Shown here one piece after another: positions 27,837 to 36,567 of a stretch of DNA of 48,674 nt. A program made the translations under genes and the position numbers. The notes below the pieces were generated by a model. That model searched no databases. It was not told the DNA's origin and worked only from the letters and a program-made list of their open reading frames with translations. The number at the start of each line of letters is the position of its first letter. Position 1 is the first letter of the stretch. Source of the DNA: Mahella sp. (GTDB lineage Bacteria > Bacillota > Clostridia > Mahellales > Mahellaceae); contig NZ_JAIHAU010000017.1 in the NCBI RefSeq assembly GCF_020054945.1, positions 1 to 48,674 of the forward strand, in the 5' to 3' direction.

Positions 27837-28343
27837 ATGGACGTTCATGAACTTACAGCAGCTATTGAGGCCATACTTTTTGTAAATGGCGACAGCGTGT
27901 CCGTTAAACAGTTGACAGAGTTGTTCAATGTCGACGAAGAAAGCATATATGCGGCGATTGAAACCCTGCAACATAGATATGAAGGGGAAGACAGCGGAAT
28001 ATGCTTGCAAAGAATAGCCGACAGTTATCAAATGGTTACCAAACCCCAAATGGCATCATACATACAAGCATTTCTGCGCCCAGTATATAAAAAGCAGATG
28101 TCCAATGCCATGTTGGAGACATTGACTGTCATAGCATACAGACAACCTGTTACCAAAGCGGAGATCGAGGATGTAAGGGGGGTGAACAGCGATAAGGTCA
28201 TATCGCTGTTGCTGGAACAAGGCCTTATAAAAGCCGTAGGCCGATTGTCGACTCCCGGCCGCCCCATTCAATACGGCACCACCGACGAATTCTTAAAACA
28301 TTTCGGGTTGTCGGATCTAAAAGACCTGCCTAAAATTGAATAG
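27837..28343 (+). CDS. scpB: Segregation and condensation protein B
   Basis: Kite protein forming a dimer that binds ScpA in the SMC complex. 168 aa, two winged helices. Family segments are IEAILFVNGDSVSVKQLTEL, LQRIADSYQMVTKPQ, LETLTVIAYRQPVTKAEIED and RGVNSDKVISLLLEQGLIK, ending with YGTTDEFLKHFGLSDLKDLP. The SD GAAGCGAGGA is near 27820-27830. Its stop lies within a possible sigma-G -35 box of the next unit. Confidence 0.96.
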   Translation: MDVHELTAAIEAILFVNGDSVSVKQLTELFNVDEESIYAAIETLQHRYEGEDSGICLQRIADSYQMVTKPQMASYIQAFLRPVYKKQMSNAMLETLTVIAYRQPVTKAEIEDVRGVNSDKVISLLLEQGLIKAVGRLSTPGRPIQYGTTDEFLKHFGLSDLKDLPKIE

Positions 28344-28367
28344 CGTTAAGCATCAATGGGTAGTCTA
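28337..28367 (+). promoter_or_regulatory. Possible forespore (sigma-G-like) promoter of ytfI-gerW
   Basis: TGAATA (28337-28342), 18-nt spacer, TAGTCTA (28361-28367). The -35 and spacing equal those before dacF; the -10 is weaker. Bacillus ytfJ is forespore-expressed. Confidence 0.3.
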
Positions 28368-28398
28368 TATCTGTATATTTTTGCTATACAGATATGGA
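28364..28398 (+). promoter_or_regulatory. Hairpin covering the ribosome binding site of ytfI
   Basis: ATATCTGTAT (28367-28376) / ATACAGATAT (28386-28395) is a perfect 10-bp stem with a 9-nt loop. C28365-G28397, a U-G and T28364-A28398 extend it into the GGAG (28396-28399), the only SD-like sequence before ATG 28413. There is no T-run. Confidence 0.6.
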
Positions 28399-28412
28399 GC
28401 GCGTGTTTATAA

Positions 28413-29078
28413 ATGTGGCTTTTGATAGTTTCGATCGTCGGCGCGGCAATAGCGCTGCTATGTTTGTCCACTATAGAATTTGAAATAAAAATATTCGTGA
28501 ATAATGCTGAGAACTACCTGTTTATATCGATGCGTTGGCTTAAAGGCCTCGTAACGCTGCGGTATAATATATCCATCGGGGTCGATAGCAAAAAACGTTG
28601 GCGCTTGCTTATCAGAAAAACAGATAATGCGGCAGCCGGAGAGACACCTTTACAAAAAGTCGTCGAATTGATAAAGCGCTGGATATCCTCGGCTAAAGGA
28701 TTGAAAGCGGTAATTCTATATATACTGGGTAGGGTGCGCATACCGTATATACAGCTACATATGAGCGTCGGCTTATATGACGCCGCTGTTACGGCCATTC
28801 TGACAGGAAGTATCCAATCGCTCGTATACATATTGTTCAGCTACGCTAAAATAAGGATTATGATAGGCGATGCCGATATAAGCATAAAACCCAATTACGC
28901 CGGCGACAATATCACCGTACACGGCGATGGTATAGTACGGCTTAGATTAGGCCATATTATTATCGCAAGCATTAAAGCGCTTAAAATCATTATTGCAAAT
29001 AAAATAAAGGCGGTGATAAAAAATGGCAGAACAGCATCCTATACAAGACATAATGCGTACCACCATGGAGAATATTAA
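28413..29078 (+). CDS. ytfI: DUF2953 protein (YtfI-like)
   Basis: 221 aa, a family of unknown function found next to gerW/ytfJ in spore formers. An N-terminal membrane helix (about 1-22, WLLIVSIVGAAIALLCLS) is followed by FEIKIFVNNAENYLFISMRW and a basic middle; a second hydrophobic part lies near the C-terminus (IIIASIKALKIIIANKIKAV). The last 56 nt overlap gerW. The SD lies 13 nt from ATG and is partly occluded by a hairpin. A role in spores is inferred from the neighbour. Confidence 0.82.
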   Translation: MWLLIVSIVGAAIALLCLSTIEFEIKIFVNNAENYLFISMRWLKGLVTLRYNISIGVDSKKRWRLLIRKTDNAAAGETPLQKVVELIKRWISSAKGLKAVILYILGRVRIPYIQLHMSVGLYDAAVTAILTGSIQSLVYILFSYAKIRIMIGDADISIKPNYAGDNITVHGDGIVRLRLGHIIIASIKALKIIIANKIKAVIKNGRTASYTRHNAYHHGEY

Positions 29079-29451
29079 AGATATGATAGATGTAAATACT
29101 ATCGTAGGGGATGCGGTAGAAACATCCGAAGGCAAGGTTATAATCCCCATATCGCGGGTTTCTTTTGGCTTTGTATCAGGCGGCGGGGATTATAATAAGG
29201 TTACGTCGAATAAAGGCAAAGAAACGTCGGCAAACCCCGACACCACGGAAGGCTCAAAATTACCCTTTGCCGGCGGTACTGGAGCAGGTGTAACCGTTCA
29301 ACCGGTGGCATTCCTTGTGGTAGGCAAAGAGCAGATTCGGTTATTGCCGGTGCTCTACAACAACGTGGTGGATAGGTTGGTGGACGCTGTACCCCAACTA
29401 TTGAACGAGGTTAAAGGCTTTATGAAAAATGATGAAGAAGGTATCGAATAG
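29023..29451 (+). CDS. gerW: GerW family sporulation protein (YtfJ)
   Basis: 142 aa. GerW/YtfJ family features: IQDIMRTTMENIKDMIDVNT, then GDAVETSEGKVIIPISRVSFGFVSG-type core (about 28-55), a glycine-rich LPFAGGTGAGVTVQPVAFLV, and VDAVPQLLNEVKG. Members are spore proteins needed for normal L-alanine germination in Bacillus; the molecular function is not known. ATG 29023 follows GGCGGTGA. The 56-nt overlap with ytfI implies translational coupling. Confidence 0.93.
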   Translation: MAEQHPIQDIMRTTMENIKDMIDVNTIVGDAVETSEGKVIIPISRVSFGFVSGGGDYNKVTSNKGKETSANPDTTEGSKLPFAGGTGAGVTVQPVAFLVVGKEQIRLLPVLYNNVVDRLVDAVPQLLNEVKGFMKNDEEGIE

Positions 29452-29474
29452 GCGGCTGAAAAGTCGCTTTTTTT
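29452..29474 (+). terminator. Intrinsic terminator after gerW
   Basis: GCGGCT (29452-29457) / AGTCGC (29462-29467) with a GAAA tetraloop, then a T7 run. The next promoter's -35 starts two bases after the T-run. Confidence 0.9.
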
Positions 29475-29475
29475 A

Positions 29476-29504
29476 TTGCCAAAATCACAATATCGGATTA
29501 AAAT
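29476..29504 (+). promoter_or_regulatory. Sigma-A promoter of proB-proA
   Basis: TTGCCA (29476-29481), 17-nt spacer, TAAAAT (29499-29504). The in-frame TTG at 29476 is this -35 element, not the start codon. Confidence 0.65.
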
Positions 29505-29541
29505 AATAGTAACAACTTTATCAAAAAACGGGGTAATAGGG

Positions 29542-30372
29542 GTGGAAAATATTCGGGAGAGACTTAAATATAGTACGCGAATAGTGGTTAAAGTCGGTAC
29601 GTCGACGCTTACATATGATACCGGCAAATTGAACCTTCAGCGCATAGAGAAGCTTGTTCGCGTATTATCGGATTTTAAGAATCAGGGCAAGGATATAATA
29701 TTAGTTACATCGGGCGCTATCAGCGTAGGCGCCGCTAAATTGGGGCCATTGCATCCGCCTGCCAGCATAGCTGAAAAACAGGCTATGGCGGCTATAGGCC
29801 AGGGTATACTAATGCATGTGTACGGCAAGATTTTCGGTGAGTATGGCCAGACTACAGCTCAAGTATTGCTGACCAAGGATATAGTAGATAATCTCCACAC
29901 GCGCAAAAACGCTTGCAATACTTTAAATACGCTGTTGTCCATGAATGTCGTACCTATTGTTAATGAGAACGACACCGTTGCTACCGAGGAAATAGAATTC
30001 GGTGACAATGATACACTCTCGGCTATAGTAGCCACATTGGTCAATGCTTCGCTGCTCATACTGTTGTCTGATATAGATGGCTTATATACTTGCGATCCAC
30101 ATCGCCATCACGGAGCAGTGCTCATACCGGAGGTATACGATATAGACGGCCGTATAGAGAGCATAGCAGATGATAAAGGTACCGACAGGGGAACAGGCGG
30201 CATGAGGACCAAGATCATGGCGGCCAAGATAGCAGGCGGTTGCGGCATACCGATGGCTATAATAAACGGCAATGAACCGCATAATATTTATGAACTCATA
30301 GAAGGCAAAAATATAGGTACGGTATTTATACCGAATAAAAACGGTAAGAAGGAGAGCAACGCGATATGTTGA
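29542..30372 (+). CDS. proB: Glutamate 5-kinase, short form
   Basis: Phosphorylates L-glutamate to glutamyl-5-phosphate, the first step of proline synthesis. 276 aa: only the amino-acid kinase domain, without the C-terminal PUA domain of most ProB proteins. Motifs are VVKVGTSTL, ILVTSGAISVGAAKLG, VPIVNENDTVA, EFGDNDTLSA, LLSDIDGLYT and the GTGGMRTKIMAAKIA nucleotide region. Start GTG 29542; an upstream TTG is inside the promoter. It overlaps proA by 7 nt. Lack of PUA occurs in several thermophiles and clostridia. Confidence 0.94.
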   Translation: MENIRERLKYSTRIVVKVGTSTLTYDTGKLNLQRIEKLVRVLSDFKNQGKDIILVTSGAISVGAAKLGPLHPPASIAEKQAMAAIGQGILMHVYGKIFGEYGQTTAQVLLTKDIVDNLHTRKNACNTLNTLLSMNVVPIVNENDTVATEEIEFGDNDTLSAIVATLVNASLLILLSDIDGLYTCDPHRHHGAVLIPEVYDIDGRIESIADDKGTDRGTGGMRTKIMAAKIAGGCGIPMAIINGNEPHNIYELIEGKNIGTVFIPNKNGKKESNAIC

Positions 30373-31613
30373 GCGTACAAGAAATAGGGAAACAGGCCAG
30401 ACAGGCAGCTTATCCATTGGCTAATGCATCCACCGCGATTAAAAATCAGGCATTAGATGCCATGGCTGATGCTTTGGAAAACAATAAGGATAGGATATTA
30501 TCCGCCAATACAGATGACCTTAACAGTGCCAAAGCGCGCGGCACCGGCACAGCCATGCTGGACAGATTGTCATTAAATGATAAACGCATAACCCAGATGG
30601 CCGATGGCTTGCGCATGGTTAGGGATTTGCCCGATCCCGTGGGCGAGGTTGTATCTATGTGGAAGCGCCCGAACGGCTTGCTCATAGGCCAGCAGCGTGT
30701 ACCGCTGGGCGTTATAGGCATAATATACGAGGCGCGCCCCAATGTTACGGCAGATGCGGTGGGCTTATGCCTTAAAACCGGCAATGCTGTTATCCTGCGC
30801 GGCGGTTCGGAGGCTATTAATTCAAATAAGGCCATTGTGGATATATTGGCTAAAGCAGCGACTCAAGTCGGTCTTCCCGAGAAATCCATACAGTTGATAG
30901 AGAATACCGACAGGCAAAGTGCTGTCGAGATGATGAAACTTCACGGCTATATAGACGTACTGATACCGAGGGGTGGCGCCGGCCTCATACGCACAGTTGT
31001 GGAAAATGCCACTGTACCTACCATTGAGACAGGAGTGGGCAATTGTCATGTTTATGTAGACGGCGACGCCGATATAAAGATGGCCACAGATATAATAGTA
31101 AATGCAAAGACCAGTCGTCCGGCCGTGTGCAATGCAGCCGAGACACTGCTCGTAGATAAAGCCATAGCAGAGGCGTTTTTGCCTGTCGCTCTGCCGGCTT
31201 TGGAGCAGAGCAATGTGGAACTACGCGGTTGCGAGATAACGCGCTCCATATATCCGGATTGTAAAGCTGCTATTGAGGAGGATTGGTCTACTGAATACCT
31301 CGATTATATATTGGCCGTCAAAGTGGTAGATGGCATAGACCAAGCGATAGAACATATAAATAAATACGGCACAAAACATTCAGAGGCTATAGTAACCAAC
31401 GATTATCAACATGCCCAGCGGTTTTTGCAGGAAGTAGACGCCGCGGCTGTTTACGTTAATGCATCCACGCGGTTTACCGACGGCGGGGAATTCGGATTCG
31501 GCGCCGAGATAGGTATAAGCACGCAGAAGCTGCATGCCAGAGGACCTATGGGTTTAAAAGAGCTGACCACTACAAAGTACATCATATACGGCAATGGTCA
31601 GATAAGAGTATAA
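30366..31613 (+). CDS. proA: Gamma-glutamyl phosphate reductase
   Basis: NADPH-dependent reduction of glutamyl-5-phosphate to glutamate semialdehyde, which cyclises towards proline. 415 aa, full length. Motifs are PLGVIGIIYEARPNVTADA, LKTGNAVILRGGSEA, and the catalytic Cys in TSRPAVCNAAETLLV; the C-terminal signature is STRFTDGGEFGFGAEIGIS. The 7-nt overlap couples it to proB, which suits channelling of the labile intermediate. A shared hairpin terminator lies just after the stop. Confidence 0.97.
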   Translation: MLSVQEIGKQARQAAYPLANASTAIKNQALDAMADALENNKDRILSANTDDLNSAKARGTGTAMLDRLSLNDKRITQMADGLRMVRDLPDPVGEVVSMWKRPNGLLIGQQRVPLGVIGIIYEARPNVTADAVGLCLKTGNAVILRGGSEAINSNKAIVDILAKAATQVGLPEKSIQLIENTDRQSAVEMMKLHGYIDVLIPRGGAGLIRTVVENATVPTIETGVGNCHVYVDGDADIKMATDIIVNAKTSRPAVCNAAETLLVDKAIAEAFLPVALPALEQSNVELRGCEITRSIYPDCKAAIEEDWSTEYLDYILAVKVVDGIDQAIEHINKYGTKHSEAIVTNDYQHAQRFLQEVDAAAVYVNASTRFTDGGEFGFGAEIGISTQKLHARGPMGLKELTTTKYIIYGNGQIRV

Positions 31614-31640
31614 AAGATCCGCGTTAAACCCGGATCTTTT
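31612..31640. terminator. Bidirectional terminator between proA and the MATE gene
   Basis: Perfect 10-bp stem AAAAGATCCG (31612-31621) / CGGATCTTTT (31631-31640) with a 9-nt loop. The stop codon of the convergent MATE gene (31624-31626) lies in the loop, and the proA stop overlaps the base of the stem. Confidence 0.88.
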
Positions 31641-33069
31641 TCCATTTTCCTGTCTTATAACGGCTGTAAATGAATATGGAGCGGAATATCTGATCGCACC
31701 CTTGCGCAAACCATGCGCCGATAAGCCCCCAACCTATTCTTATAAACAACCAAGCCAACACGATGCGTATCCCCCATATGCCTATAAACGAGGAATATAA
31801 GGGCCATCGCGTATCTCCTGCACCTCGCAAAGCCCCGGCCAATATAAACTGCGTTGATTGCATCGGCTGTATAACCGCTATTATTTTCATAGATGTGGCC
31901 GCCATAGCTATTATATCCGGCTCATTTGTAAACAGGTCGGCTATATAAGAACCAAAAAAGAAAAATATAACCGCCATGCCCATGGCTATATACATACCTA
32001 TGCGACGAGCTGCATAACCGCATCGTTCGGCGATATCAGGTCTTTTGGCGCCAAGGCTTTGTCCCACCAATGTAGTAGCTGCCATACCGAAGGCCATTCC
32101 GGGCGTAAAGGATAAGGAGAATACGTTTAAAACTATCTGATGAGCGGCTATCACCGAAGTTCCTAAACTAGCCACCGTACGCACAAATACGAGCTGACCG
32201 GTACGCAGCAATAACTGCTCTGCGGCAGAAGGCAGCCCCACATTCAACAAGCGCTTTAATAAATCCTTATCGAAGCGGTAGTTGTCTTTAAGCGATAGAC
32301 CTATTGTCGAACCGGGTTTGTAAATGGCATATAATGCCATAACCGCCGCTATTCCCCGAGTTATGGTAGTGGAAAGCGCCGCACCGGCCACACCCATAGC
32401 AGGGAAACCAAATTTGCCGTATATTAGTATATAGTTGCCCAAAACATTGAGTAAATTTGATACTATATTATAACGCATTGGCGTCATAGTATCGCCTACG
32501 CCCCTTAATACGGCGGCCATGCCCATCGATATGGTGGTGAATATCCATCCGACCGATATTATTTGAAAATATACAGTGCCAAGCGGCAATACATCGGGTT
32601 CTGCACCCATAAAGGCTACGACCTCTTCTGCAAATACAAATCCCACTATACTGATGGCCGTGCCCATTATTAGCACCAGCACCAAAGACTGTCGGACTGC
32701 AGCCTTGGCCTTTTCTTTATCGCCAGCACCTATAAAGCGTGCCACCAGAGCCGTACTGTCAACGTTGAGGGCCTGAAATACAGCCAACGCCAGTTGTGTA
32801 GGCTGATTAGTCAAGCCGACTGCTGCTAAAGACTGCGCATTCACATTGCCCACCATTACCATATCTATCATGCCAAAAAGCGACATGAGCAGCAGCTCCA
32901 ACATGGCCGGCCACGCCAGTGTCCATATGCGCTTGTTTAATAATGATTCGTTTTGCGTTAATTCTTCTATAGAAAGATTTTTCTGAAGTGTACTTTCCAA
33001 TATCTCCTGATATTCTTCCTCTTCTTCGGATTCCTCCCCGATCACATTCTCTGTATCTTTATGAGACAT
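31624..33069 (-). CDS. MATE family efflux transporter
   Basis: 481 aa, twelve predicted membrane helices in two MatE repeats. The first repeat begins RIWTLAWPAMLELLLMSL with the MVMVGNV segment; the second begins LLKRLLNVGLPSAAEQLLL. It exports cations or drugs with Na+ or H+ antiport in this family; substrate unknown. The cytoplasmic N-terminus (about 40 residues) is unusually acidic (EESEEEEEYQEILE) before the first helix. Start ATG at 33069. It is convergent with proA and divergent from the GNAT gene. Confidence 0.93.
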   Translation of the reverse strand: MSHKDTENVIGEESEEEEEYQEILESTLQKNLSIEELTQNESLLNKRIWTLAWPAMLELLLMSLFGMIDMVMVGNVNAQSLAAVGLTNQPTQLALAVFQALNVDSTALVARFIGAGDKEKAKAAVRQSLVLVLIMGTAISIVGFVFAEEVVAFMGAEPDVLPLGTVYFQIISVGWIFTTISMGMAAVLRGVGDTMTPMRYNIVSNLLNVLGNYILIYGKFGFPAMGVAGAALSTTITRGIAAVMALYAIYKPGSTIGLSLKDNYRFDKDLLKRLLNVGLPSAAEQLLLRTGQLVFVRTVASLGTSVIAAHQIVLNVFSLSFTPGMAFGMAATTLVGQSLGAKRPDIAERCGYAARRIGMYIAMGMAVIFFFFGSYIADLFTNEPDIIAMAATSMKIIAVIQPMQSTQFILAGALRGAGDTRWPLYSSFIGIWGIRIVLAWLFIRIGWGLIGAWFAQGCDQIFRSIFIYSRYKTGKWKKIRV

Positions 33070-33122
33070 TACAGCAAACCCTTCCTTTTTACATTATCAT
33101 ACGATAGTTACCATGCTAATAT

Positions 33123-33151
33123 ATTATAAACCTGTATGACGATAAATGCAA
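33123..33151 (-). promoter_or_regulatory. Likely promoter of the MATE gene
   Basis: On the minus strand TTGCAT (33151-33146), 17-nt spacer, perfect TATAAT (33128-33123), about 55 nt before the ATG. Confidence 0.55.
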
Positions 33152-33275
33152 ATGCGGATAGTATAATCGTAGTAAATCTGATATAATAATCGTGGTTATT
33201 GAGATCCTATTGCAAACAAGCAACAATTGTGCGATGCAAATGATATTTCGAGAATAGGGGGTAGAGCCGTATTTT

Positions 33276-33773
33276 ATGAGCATCGTTGTCAGAAATGCCG
33301 TCGTTGGGGATTTAGAGGACATAAACCGCATATACGAGTATGCTGTGCTGAATACCACATCGTCATTCGACGTAGAGCCTCCGTCTATGGATGACAGATA
33401 CAGATGGTTTTTATCTCATAACAATCGATATCCTGTGTTGGTCGCTACATATAATAAGGACGTAATAGGATGGGGCAGTTTAAGCCGGTTTGCTGCGAGA
33501 CCTGGTTACAGATTTACCGTTGAGGATTCGATATATATAGCTCCAGAGTACCAACACATTGGTGCCGGCACGCTTATTTTACAGCATCTTATAAACAGTG
33601 CCAGAAGAATTAAGTATCATAACATCATAGCTGTTATAACCGGCGATAATGAAGCCAGCATAAAGCTTCATCGCAAGATGGGCTTTCAAACTGCAGGATG
33701 CATAAAAGAAGCCGGCTATAAGTTCGAACGATGGTTGGACGTGGTCTATATGCAATATATTATAGGGGGGTAA
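33276..33773 (+). CDS. GNAT N-acetyltransferase, phosphinothricin acetyltransferase-like
   Basis: 165 aa of the GNAT fold in the PAT/YwnH subgroup. The N-terminus VRNAVVGDLEDINRIYEYAV with NTTSSFD matches that subgroup. The acetyl-CoA loop is IAPEYQHIGAGTLILQHLI (usual R/QxxGxG/A pattern), and GDNEASIKLHRKMGF is the last motif. Natural substrates are often amino acids such as methionine sulfoximine. It ends 2 nt before the ferritin-VIT gene and is probably co-transcribed. The 206-nt upstream gap has two TATAAT sequences (33162 and 33182) but no good -35. Confidence 0.88.
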   Translation: MSIVVRNAVVGDLEDINRIYEYAVLNTTSSFDVEPPSMDDRYRWFLSHNNRYPVLVATYNKDVIGWGSLSRFAARPGYRFTVEDSIYIAPEYQHIGAGTLILQHLINSARRIKYHNIIAVITGDNEASIKLHRKMGFQTAGCIKEAGYKFERWLDVVYMQYIIGG

Positions 33774-33775
33774 TT

Positions 33776-34864
33776 ATGGCGACAGATAGTATAAAAAAAG
33801 CGTATTCCTTTTACAAAGAGGAATTCGATGCGGCCAAACTATATTTTTATCTGGCTAAAAACGAGAGCAACGATGCAAACAAGAGCAAATTTCTCGAACT
33901 TCATGATATTGAGGCAGAACATGTTAAATTTTGGTATCTATTCTTAAAGAATAGGGGATACGAACCGAAATCCAGTACCGGCAATCTAAAATTAGCGCTT
34001 TCTAAAATTTTGAGGCATTTGTTTGGTGCCGGGCTTTATACGTCGATCCTCGAAATAGGGGAGTCTACCAGCATAGAAGCTTACGCCGAATTCCTTTCAT
34101 CGGAGGACTTGACCGTAGAGGAAAGAGAGGGGTTAAAGAAGATAATCGAGGATGAATTGGACCACGAGAGTTTCTTTGAGAACCAAAAGAGCGTGATGCC
34201 GGTAAACAACGTTAGGGATTTCATACTAGGTATGAACGACGGCCTGGTGGAGCTTTTGGGAGCGGTGACGGGGCTTTCGGCGGTATATCCGTCCAACCCT
34301 CTGTTCGTTGGCATAAACGGGCTTGTAGTAGGGTTAGCAGGGGCAATGTCTATGGCTATCGGAACATTTATATCGGTAAGGTCACAAAGGCAGGTAAACG
34401 ATGGGCTACGAAGGAAAATGGAATTGCTTTTTGGAGTATCTAAGGATAGAGCAAAACAGGAGCTGCGCGATAAACTCACCGAATCCGGCATGCCCGAGGA
34501 CGTAGGGAAAGAGGTTGCCGATAGAATAGGGGAGAACCAAGAGGCTATGATAGGGCTTTTGATAGAGGAAAGCGACGAAAATGAGATGCGTTCGGCGGCT
34601 TTTACCGGTCTTGCTTATATAGTGGGAGTAGCCTTTCCTGTACTACCGTACTTTTTACTGCCATCCTCAATATCAGCGCTCATACTATCGGCTGTTTTGG
34701 CAGGCGTTGTACTCGCCGCCGTTGCTGTGATAGTATCAATATCCGCAGGAAACGCGAATATAAAGGGCAAAATAATAGAGATGGTGGTATCTGGCCTGGG
34801 AGCCGCCGGAGTTTCTTATATCTTTGGCCTGATAGTACAGGGTTATTTTGGTGTAAGCGCATAA
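33776..34864 (+). CDS. Ferritin-like/VIT1-CCC1 fusion protein (MbfA-like)
   Basis: 362 aa. Residues about 1-135 form a ferritin-like four-helix domain with rubrerythrin-type ligands (KEE near 14-16, EAEH at 46-49, EIGES at 93-97, EDELDHE at 125-131). Residues about 145-362 are a VIT1/CCC1-type transporter with about five membrane helices, including FILGMNDGLVELLGAVTGL and the charged MELLFGVSKDRAKQELRDKL-type insertion. Such fusions are membrane-bound ferritins that move Fe or Mn. ATG 33776 is chosen because AGGGGGG (33764-33770) stands five bases before it; the frame runs 15 codons further upstream into the GNAT gene. Confidence 0.9.
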   Translation: MATDSIKKAYSFYKEEFDAAKLYFYLAKNESNDANKSKFLELHDIEAEHVKFWYLFLKNRGYEPKSSTGNLKLALSKILRHLFGAGLYTSILEIGESTSIEAYAEFLSSEDLTVEEREGLKKIIEDELDHESFFENQKSVMPVNNVRDFILGMNDGLVELLGAVTGLSAVYPSNPLFVGINGLVVGLAGAMSMAIGTFISVRSQRQVNDGLRRKMELLFGVSKDRAKQELRDKLTESGMPEDVGKEVADRIGENQEAMIGLLIEESDENEMRSAAFTGLAYIVGVAFPVLPYFLLPSSISALILSAVLAGVVLAAVAVIVSISAGNANIKGKIIEMVVSGLGAAGVSYIFGLIVQGYFGVSA

Positions 34865-34883
34865 AGATGCTAAAAATTCACTA

Positions 34884-34912
34884 TGGACATTGCTGTTTCT
34901 TTATGGTATACT
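34884..34912 (+). promoter_or_regulatory. Sigma-A promoter of the pyrimidine operon
   Basis: TGGACA (34884-34889), 17-nt spacer, TATACT (34907-34912) with TGG extended -10. The start near 34919 is 12 nt before the PyrR-binding stem. Confidence 0.8.
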
Positions 34913-34930
34913 ATAAAAAATTTATATATG

Positions 34931-35598
<668 letters not shown>

Positions 35599-35616
35599 GA
35601 ACAAAAGGAGGAATAA

Positions 35617-36567
35617 ATGCGACAAACTGCATTACATGGATATGACATACTTGGCCTGAAGGATATGTCCAAAGATACCATAGATCTGATATTGCATACC
35701 ACGGCTAAGATGAAAGCCTTGTTACAACAGGGCAAAAAGGATATGAAACTTTTATCCGGCAAAAGCGTGGCTATAGTGTTTTATGAGAACAGCACGCGCA
35801 CGCGCCTTTCTTTTGAACTAGCCGCCAAATACTTGGGCACACATGTTGTGTCGATGTCGGAACAAGGCAGCAGTGTGGCAAAAGGAGAATCGTTGGAAGA
35901 CACCCTGGATACCATAGCCATGATGGCGGCCGATGCTATCGTTATAAGACACCCGCATTCAGGTGCTCCGGCCGCCATGGCGTTAAAGATCGATGTACCT
36001 ATCATAAATGCCGGGGACGGTATGAATGAACACCCTACCCAAGCCCTTTTGGACATGTATACCATGCTTGAATACAAGGGCCGTCTGGATGGGTTGAAAG
36101 TCGCTATAGTAGGCGACATATACCACAGCCGCGTGGCACGCAGCAATATATGGGGCTTAACTAAAATGGGCGCGCAGGTCATAGTAGCAGGGCCTCCCAC
36201 TCTACTGCTGAAGGATATCGAGGCTATGGGGGCGCAAGTATCGCTCGACGTCGAATATGCCATAAAAGACGCTGATGTGGTAATGGGCCTGCGTATGCAA
36301 CGAGAGAGGCAAAACGCCGGCCTTGTACCGTCGCTAGCCGAATATACACGCTATTTCGGTATAAACGCGCAAAGGCTGGCTATGGCTAAGAGCGACGCCA
36401 TATTGATGCACCCCAGGCCGGCCAATATCGGTGTGGAAATAAGCGCGGATATCATAAATGGACCGCAATCGGTTATAAGTCGGCAGGTTGCAAACGGCGT
36501 GGCCGTACGCATGGCATTATTGTACCTTATACTAGGAGGAGGCAACGATATTGAGAATACTGATTAA
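35617..36567 (+). CDS. pyrB: Aspartate carbamoyltransferase catalytic subunit
   Basis: Condenses carbamoyl phosphate with aspartate. 316 aa. Carbamoyl-phosphate motif FYENSTRTRLSFELAA, the KGESLEDT loop, IRHPHSGAP, the GDGMNEHPTQALLDMYT segment, and MHPRP near the end are intact. There is no pyrI regulatory gene, as in most Firmicutes. SD AAAGGAGGA (35604-35612). It overlaps pyrC by 17 nt. Confidence 0.96.
   Translation: MRQTALHGYDILGLKDMSKDTIDLILHTTAKMKALLQQGKKDMKLLSGKSVAIVFYENSTRTRLSFELAAKYLGTHVVSMSEQGSSVAKGESLEDTLDTIAMMAADAIVIRHPHSGAPAAMALKIDVPIINAGDGMNEHPTQALLDMYTMLEYKGRLDGLKVAIVGDIYHSRVARSNIWGLTKMGAQVIVAGPPTLLLKDIEAMGAQVSLDVEYAIKDADVVMGLRMQRERQNAGLVPSLAEYTRYFGINAQRLAMAKSDAILMHPRPANIGVEISADIINGPQSVISRQVANGVAVRMALLYLILGGGNDIENTD

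Noticed and set aside
29476-29541. N-terminal extension of ProB from TTG 29476
   Set aside because: The TTG is the -35 box of a good promoter, and family proteins start near GTG 29542.
33731-33775. Upstream extension of the ferritin-VIT protein
   Set aside because: Lies within the GNAT gene; ATG 33776 has a strong SD and is the family start.
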